In this document: one piece after another, positions 5,960-9,571 of the stretch
Position numbering within the stretch: the first letter of the stretch is position 1
Layout of the letters: the number at the start of each line of letters is the position of its first letter
NCBI GenBank assembly: GCA_020432595.1
Contig: JAGQGA010000160.1
Coordinates: 1-9,571, forward strand
Origin: Anaerolineales bacterium
GTDB lineage: Bacteria; Chloroflexota; Anaerolineae; Promineifilales; Promineifilaceae
DNA: 9,571 nucleotides
Reading direction: 5' to 3'
Notes under the pieces: model-generated
Database searches by the model: none
What the model saw: only the letters and a program-made list of their open reading frames with translations
Told to the model about the DNA's origin: nothing
Translations under genes and position numbers: made by a program

Positions 5960-7612
5960 ATGCCAAATTTCTGTCACCGAATCTTGCCCGTTTTGCTGCT
6001 ACTCTGTAGCTGCCGAATGGATATAGCCCTGCCTAACCTACCAACGGCCGTTTATCCCATCAGTCCCATCACCCCACCGCCTACACCACCCGTTACGCCG
6101 TTAGCGACTACGCCACTGCCCACGCTGGCTCCCACGGCTTCGCCAGAGCTTTTTACGTTGAGCGCACAAACGGCCGTTCCACCAGAACTACAAACCACCG
6201 CCCAAACTATCGCCGCCAATAGCCCCCTCTTTCGCTGGGTAGACGACCCCACTGCAGCCGATGTCGTCATCGCCATCAACGAAGGCACCCCGCTTAGCCG
6301 CTGGCTCTACGTGGTCGCGGCTCCATTTGCCACCGTTGCCGACGACATCGAGCTGGAGGTGGTAGAAAGCGGCTGGGCAAGCGGGACAACGCCGCTTGGC
6401 TCGCTGTATCCGGCCGCCAGCGGACTGGGCTGGACAGCCGTTTTTGGTATGCCTTTCCATTTATCACTACCCGAAACCGACTTCAGCCCCGTCTTATGGC
6501 AAAACCGCCCGGCACTGACGCTGCTTCCTTTTCACCAGCTTGTGCCTGATCTTAAACTACTGACAATAAACGGCCGTTCTCCCCTCGACCCGAACTTTGA
6601 CCCAGCCAGCTACCCGCTTCAGCTTACCTTTGGTGCGATGGGGCGAGAAACGGCCGTTTCCCAACTCCAAGCCTTGTGGCCGCTCCCCGCCAGCAACTAT
6701 GACCCACAAAAAATGACCCGCGTCGCCCTCAGCGGTGTCACCGCCCTCGTCCGCGCCACCGCTTACCAAATGGAACTCAACGGCATTTTGTACCCCGCCC
6801 AGGATGTGGCTCCCGTTTTTCAGGCCGCCGACTTTGCCCACGTCAGCAACGAGGTCGCCTTTGCCCCCAACTGCCCCTCACCCAATCCCGTTGGCGGCAC
6901 CAGCTTTTGCTCCAGCGAAGCGTATTTTGCCCTGCTGCAAGCGCTGGGCATTGATGTCATTGAGCTAACGGGCAACCACCTCAACGACTGGGGGCAAGAA
7001 AACTTGCTCTATACCCTAGATCTATACGACAGGACTGGATTACAAACCTTTGGCGGTGGGCGTGACTTAACCGACGCGGCGCAGCCTTTACGGCTTGACC
7101 ACCACGGCAACAAAATTGCTCTAACCGGCTGCAACCCCTATGGCCCCGTTTATGCCTGGGCTACGGACAGTACGCCCGGTGCTCGCCCCTGCGACGAGGC
7201 GTTTTTGCAGCAAATCAGCCAGCTTTGGGATGAAGGGTATCTGGTGCTGGCAACGCAGCAATATGCCGAGTATTACCACTACCCACCCACGCCACAGCAG
7301 CAGACCGACTTCCGCCGCCTAATTGAAGCGGGCGCAACGGCCGTTTCTGGCAGCCAAGGCCATCACGCGCAAACGTTTGAGTTTTACAACGGGGGATTTA
7401 TCCACTACGGATTGGGCAATCTCTTTTTTGACCAAATGGATATGCTAGGCACGCGACAGACGTTTATTGACACCTATGTTTTCTATAACGGCCGTTTACT
7501 CACCATCACCCTCTGGACAGGGCTGATCGAAAATTGGGCTTATCCCCGCCAAACCACACCGGCTGAGCGGGAACAAGCCCTACAAACGCTTTTCCAGGTT
7601 GCAGGCTGGTAA
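5960..7612 (+). CDS. Probable lipoprotein with CapA-type (poly-gamma-glutamate synthesis) metallophosphatase-like domain
   Basis: Numbering is from ATG 5960 (550 aa); TAGAG lies upstream of it, while ATG 5942, six codons earlier, has no ribosome site. The N-terminus has a basic residue pair, a hydrophobic stretch and a lipobox-like LCSC (15-18), suggesting lipid attachment at C18 and an extracytoplasmic location. A Pro/Thr-rich linker follows (about 25-62). A region of about 64-250 vaguely resembles periplasmic binding-protein folds (weak inference). The C-terminal domain (about 254-550) fits the CapA/PGA_cap family: SNE (296-298), GNHLND (338-343), QQYAEY (433-438), GSQGHH (464-469), and GLGNLFFDQ (484-492). 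The usual first metal-ligand motif GD is replaced by SGVTALVR (258-265), and the expected His before the GxEY motif is Gln. Metal chemistry may therefore be altered or lost. Its true substrate is unknown. Six AACGGCCGTT copies lie in this gene, the highest density in the window. Confidence 0.82.
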   Translation: MPNFCHRILPVLLLLCSCRMDIALPNLPTAVYPISPITPPPTPPVTPLATTPLPTLAPTASPELFTLSAQTAVPPELQTTAQTIAANSPLFRWVDDPTAADVVIAINEGTPLSRWLYVVAAPFATVADDIELEVVESGWASGTTPLGSLYPAASGLGWTAVFGMPFHLSLPETDFSPVLWQNRPALTLLPFHQLVPDLKLLTINGRSPLDPNFDPASYPLQLTFGAMGRETAVSQLQALWPLPASNYDPQKMTRVALSGVTALVRATAYQMELNGILYPAQDVAPVFQAADFAHVSNEVAFAPNCPSPNPVGGTSFCSSEAYFALLQALGIDVIELTGNHLNDWGQENLLYTLDLYDRTGLQTFGGGRDLTDAAQPLRLDHHGNKIALTGCNPYGPVYAWATDSTPGARPCDEAFLQQISQLWDEGYLVLATQQYAEYYHYPPTPQQQTDFRRLIEAGATAVSGSQGHHAQTFEFYNGGFIHYGLGNLFFDQMDMLGTRQTFIDTYVFYNGRLLTITLWTGLIENWAYPRQTTPAEREQALQTLFQVAGW

Positions 7613-7615
7613 AGT

Positions 7616-8179
7616 CTAATTTGCCGAAACCGATGCCTGCCGCGCCAAATGCCACTCATGCACAAGCTGCTTACGCATCTGCTTGTACTCCTCGGCATTA
7701 ATACGGCCCTGCTCATACTGCGTGTACACTTCATTCAGCATGTGCAACCCTGGCTCCTTTAGCACAGGCACCTCAACTGGCTTCACCAGCGAAACTTCCA
7801 TGCTTTCCGACCCTGGGGCTGGCACCGGCGATATGGCAGGCACCTGACTGCGGTCTGCTTCGACAATGGTCAGCAAACCCGGCCCTAGGTTCAGCCCCCA
7901 AAGGGCAGCATTGCCCAAGACCACAATTTGATAATACGCAATACGATACCCTAGCACGGCAAAACCACGTACTAAGACATCGGCAATGAGGGGTGGAAAA
8001 GCAACAAACTTCAAGCTCTCCTCCACCAATCCAATTACAATTAACCCAATAATAAGCCCCATTAAAAGGCTGATCGCGTTGTTGAGAAATGATGTTTTAA
8101 TGGTAGCTCTCCCCTTGCATCTGTCTCTGCCGGCCGCAATCTTGGGGCAAAGATGGCAACAGCCAAAGACAGCTATCAT
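7616..8179 (-). CDS. Membrane protein with C-terminal SHOCT-like domain
   Basis: The 187-residue protein is of unknown function. Residues 36-61 form a strong transmembrane helix rich in Leu, Ile and Gly; 62-103 is a second hydrophobic region that may hold one or two further helices. A Pro/Val-rich linker (110-142) leads to LNEVYTQYEQGRINAEEYKQ (148-167). That matches the SHOCT pattern (LxxLxxGxITxEEYxxxKxxLL), a short helical module found at the end of many bacterial membrane or oligomerising proteins. The annotated start, ATG 8177-8179, has AAGG only 4 bases upstream and yields an odd Cys-rich N-terminus. A much better ribosome site (AAGGGGAG, 8116-8109) lies 7 bases before an ATT codon at 8101-8099, which would give a 161-residue product beginning just before the first helix. 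The gene is convergent with the CapA-like gene (3 bp between stops) and 80 bp downstream of the receiver gene. Confidence 0.72.
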   Translation of the reverse strand: MIAVFGCCHLCPKIAAGRDRCKGRATIKTSFLNNAISLLMGLIIGLIVIGLVEESLKFVAFPPLIADVLVRGFAVLGYRIAYYQIVVLGNAALWGLNLGPGLLTIVEADRSQVPAISPVPAPGSESMEVSLVKPVEVPVLKEPGLHMLNEVYTQYEQGRINAEEYKQMRKQLVHEWHLARQASVSAN

Positions 8180-8259
8180 GATACCTTAAAATTGATCAAC
8201 TTATTTTTACAGCGCCCCACAGACATCTTACCTACTGTAGCTTACAGTTTCCCTTTCAG

Positions 8260-8676
8260 TTAACTGATTTTCCACACGGACTCTCCAGCCAAAATACGCT
8301 GCAGCCACTCACCCAGGCGGGGACCATTAATGGGTTTGCCCAACAACCCATTAAACTGGGCGGCTACCACCCGTTCAACATCAGAACGCATGACGTTGGC
8401 CGTAACGGCCGTTACTGGCACCCCCACAAACCGGGCATCTTGGCGCAAATCGGCCAAGATGGCAAAGCCGTCCTTATCCGGTATTTGAATATCAAGCAGC
8501 ACCAAATCAAAACGCGCATCTGGGTTGGCGGTCAGATAGGCGGCGGGGTCGCCGGGCAGTGCTACAATATTTGCCGATGGTACCCCCTCCACTTGGAGCA
8601 GCTTAACCAGCACAAAGCGGTTATTGGCATCATCGTCAATGACTAAAACACGCGCATCTGTTAGCGATACCGTCAT
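8260..8676 (-). CDS. Single-domain response regulator (receiver domain only)
   Basis: The 138 residues make one CheY-like receiver and nothing more. Visible are the acidic pair D14-D15 in VIDDDANNR, the phospho-accepting D62 in VLLDIQIPDKDG, the switch threonine T92 in AVTAN, and the conserved lysine K114 in LGKPI. All phosphorylation residues are present, so it should accept phosphate from a histidine kinase not encoded here. The AVTANVM and GKPI style matches receivers attached to hybrid kinases, suggesting a phosphorelay shuttle or a diffusible output-less regulator. ATG 8674-8676 follows a GAGGG ribosome site. It lies 18 bp after the copC stop on the same strand, so it is probably co-transcribed with copC and the thioredoxin-like gene. 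One AACGGCCGTT encodes the TAV immediately before the switch threonine. Confidence 0.9.
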   Translation of the reverse strand: MTVSLTDARVLVIDDDANNRFVLVKLLQVEGVPSANIVALPGDPAAYLTANPDARFDLVLLDIQIPDKDGFAILADLRQDARFVGVPVTAVTANVMRSDVERVVAAQFNGLLGKPINGPRLGEWLQRILAGESVWKIS

Positions 8677-8694
8677 TACACAACCCTCGGCTAT

Positions 8695-9213
8695 CTACCG
8701 CCGCCCAAACTGCCATTGCCACAACCCCAGCAGCAATAACATAATTACCAAACCACCACCCAACCAAACGGCCGTTCTGCCCCCGCCTTCCACCACCTCA
8801 AACATATAGCTCCCGCTCAGCCCATGCCCATCCAGCGCCACCGCCGTCCACTGCACTGTGTAGACCCCCGGCGGCAGTGGCGGCAATGATGCCACCACTT
8901 CTTGCAGGCTCACTGGGTCAACCTGCACCACCACATCCGGCACCTGCTGAAACCCATCGGCAAAAAGCCAAACGGCCGTTTCCTCCGTCACCATTTCGCT
9001 AAACCGCAGCCTTATCTCCTGCGGAGCCACCACCCGTTCCCCCGGCCCCGGCTCCGCCCGTAGCAGCTCTGAATGTGCCTGTACGGTGTGTACCACGATG
9101 AGGCAAAGCAGCAGACCCAAGAATTTGTAGGGGGTGGGGAGTAGGGAGTGGGGCGTGGAATGCTTGACACCCCACTCCCTACTTCCTACTCCCCACAACA
9201 CGATCTGTCGCAT
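8695..9213 (-). CDS. copC: CopC-family extracytoplasmic copper-binding protein, membrane-anchored
   Basis: Numbering is from ATG 9213-9211 (172 aa), which has an excellent GGAGG site 7 bases upstream; an adjacent GTG at 9216 is less likely. A hydrophobic signal segment (about 31-43) ends in VQA, so cleavage would leave H47 as the new N-terminus (HSELLRAEPGPGE). Together with the DGH motif (D128, H130), this completes the His-Asp-His Cu(II) site of CopC proteins. The beta-sandwich ends near 142 and a single transmembrane helix (148-166) anchors it by the C-terminus. No CopD membrane partner is fused or adjacent in this window. The start overlaps the stop of the upstream thioredoxin-like gene (TGATG), implying translational coupling. 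Oddly, residues about 6-28, before the signal's hydrophobic core, are encoded by a heptamer inverted-repeat element and lengthen the n-region well beyond normal. Confidence 0.88.
   Translation of the reverse strand: MRQIVLWGVGSREWGVKHSTPHSLLPTPYKFLGLLLCLIVVHTVQAHSELLRAEPGPGERVVAPQEIRLRFSEMVTEETAVWLFADGFQQVPDVVVQVDPVSLQEVVASLPPLPPGVYTVQWTAVALDGHGLSGSYMFEVVEGGGRTAVWLGGGLVIMLLLLGLWQWQFGRR
9131..9196. repeat. Inverted pair of degenerate heptanucleotide repeats inside copC
   Basis: One arm on the + strand reads as TGGGGAG, TAGGGAG, TGGGGCG units (9135-9155). The other arm is CCCCACT, CCCTACT, TCCTACT, CCCCACA (9170-9197). A perfect 14-bp stem forms between 9140-9153 and 9170-9183 with a 16-nt loop; an outer 6-bp pairing (9134-9139 with 9191-9196) adds to it across a 7-nt bulge. 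The units resemble the short tandem heptamer repeats known from cyanobacterial genomes. The element is in frame with copC and adds roughly 23 residues. Confidence 0.8.
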
Positions 9214-9571
9214 CACCCTACCTCCGACAACAGCGGCGCAAGCTGCTCTTGCAGTTCTGTGGGCGACAGCGGCCCGCTCAACCGCGCCACAATACGGCCG
9301 TTTTCATCGAGAATAAACACCCACGGCTCGGTTGTTAACCCCCACTCAATCATGGGCGCGGCCAGCGTTAGCGCCTGAAAATCATCATACACTTCGATGT
9401 GGATAAAGTTTGCCGCCTCATCGCCAACACCTTCCCGCACCGCCTCCACGCTTTCCAACGTGGGGCCACACCAGCGGGTTTGGCAAAAACCGGGGGTCAC
9501 AAACCCCACCACCGTCGGCAGCCCCGTTTGTACGGCTTCGGCCACCGTCATTTGGTAAAGGGCGGGGTTCA
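9213..9571 (-). CDS. Thioredoxin-like protein with CX4C motif (N-terminus outside window)
   Basis: The frame runs open off the right edge. The residues before the first visible ATG (9551) read NPALYQ and continue smoothly into MTVAEAVQTGLPTVVGFVTP, so that ATG is internal and the gene is partial. The visible 118 or so residues show a thioredoxin-like strand (PTVVGFVTP) leading into GFCQTRWCGP, two cysteines spaced CX4C in place of the usual CX2C. A central helix, WGLTTEPWVFILDENGRIVAR with the cis-Pro-type turn (TEP), and a C-terminal helix complete the fold. It is most likely an extracytoplasmic thiol-disulfide or redoxin-type protein, anchored by the unseen N-terminus. TGA 9215-9213 overlaps the copC ATG. 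A copper-related redox role, such as keeping copper ligands reduced, is inference from this coupling. Confidence 0.82.
   Translation of the reverse strand, partial: NPALYQMTVAEAVQTGLPTVVGFVTPGFCQTRWCGPTLESVEAVREGVGDEAANFIHIEVYDDFQALTLAAPMIEWGLTTEPWVFILDENGRIVARLSGPLSPTELQEQLAPLLSEVG

Larger units (their letters stand above)
33..8980. repeat. Dispersed palindrome family AACGGCCGTT, 18 perfect copies
   Basis: Perfect copies start at 33, 542, 932, 1274, 1896, 2033, 2679, 3106, 3755, 6043, 6169, 6569, 6649, 7336, 7487, 8404, 8767 and 8971. The palindrome reads the same on both strands. Near-copies occur at 4047 (last two bases differ) and 9293 (first base differs). The core CGGCCG occurs about nine further times without the AA/TT flanks, so the full 10-mer, not the core alone, is what is enriched. 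All 18 copies are inside coding regions. None lies between 3765 and 6042, which covers nearly all of ppk. Spacing is irregular, so this is not a CRISPR or tandem array. Confidence 0.95.

Noticed and set aside
7600..7657. GCAGGC/GCCTGC pairing at the convergent end of the CapA-like and SHOCT genes
   Set aside because: Only 6 bp with a loop of about 30 nt and no T tract; likely chance.
8234..8248. 6-bp inverted repeat (ACTGTA/TACAGT) between the receiver and SHOCT genes
   Set aside because: The stem is short and no T run follows on the minus strand, so a terminator is not supported.
8269..8277. DnaA-box-like TTTTCCACA, and TTATCCACG at 2938-2946
   Set aside because: Isolated single matches within coding sequence; no cluster, AT-rich unwinding region or origin-linked gene.
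33..8980. Idea that the repeated palindromes are a CRISPR array or insertion-sequence ends
   Set aside because: Spacing is irregular, copies sit in frame in conserved motifs, and there are no target duplications, spacers or transposase.

Overview
The window is bacterial chromosomal DNA of moderate GC content. It is densely packed and has no phage, transposase, CRISPR or rRNA/tRNA genes that I can recognise. Several family resemblances point to a Chloroflexota lineage of the Anaerolineae/Caldilineae type: the style of the CapA-like lipoprotein, the CX4C thioredoxin-like protein, the divergent winged-helix regulator and the heptamer repeats. This is an inference from pattern and not a proven placement.

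Layout, left to right. (1) The C-terminal winged-helix part of an OmpR-type response regulator (+), cut by the left edge, ends on a strong hairpin terminator. A structured 140-base stretch follows and ends in a second terminator-like hairpin, so a small RNA is possible here. (2) A PLP-dependent serine/threonine dehydratase (-). (3) A sigma-70-like promoter with an adjacent inverted repeat drives a small uncharacterised zinc-ribbon-like protein (+). Its stop overlaps that of (4) a SpoU/TrmH-family RNA 2'-O-methyltransferase (-). (5) Divergent to it is a UbiA-family prenyltransferase (+) resembling digeranylgeranylglyceryl-phosphate synthases. (6) Convergent to that is polyphosphate kinase PPK1 (-). 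(7) Divergent from ppk is a probable lipoprotein with a CapA-type metallophosphatase-like domain (+). (8) A leftward group on the minus strand then fills the window to its right edge: a thioredoxin-like protein (cut by the edge), CopC, a single-domain receiver protein, and a membrane protein with a SHOCT-like tail. The first two are translationally coupled, and the third follows after 18 bp.

The most striking property is not a gene. The 10-bp perfect palindrome AACGGCCGTT occurs 18 times in 9.6 kb, where about 0.01 copies would be expected by chance. Every copy lies inside a coding region, in any of three frames, read mostly as Thr-Ala-Val and less often as Asn-Gly-Arg or Arg-Pro. This resembles the HIP1 palindrome of cyanobacteria but has a different sequence. 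A second repeat type, an inverted pair of degenerate heptamer runs, sits in frame inside the signal-peptide coding region of copC.

Functionally the genes are mostly unrelated single transcription units: amino-acid catabolism, rRNA/tRNA modification, prenyl-lipid synthesis and polyphosphate synthesis. The only convincing operon is the rightmost one, which suggests extracytoplasmic copper and thiol handling.
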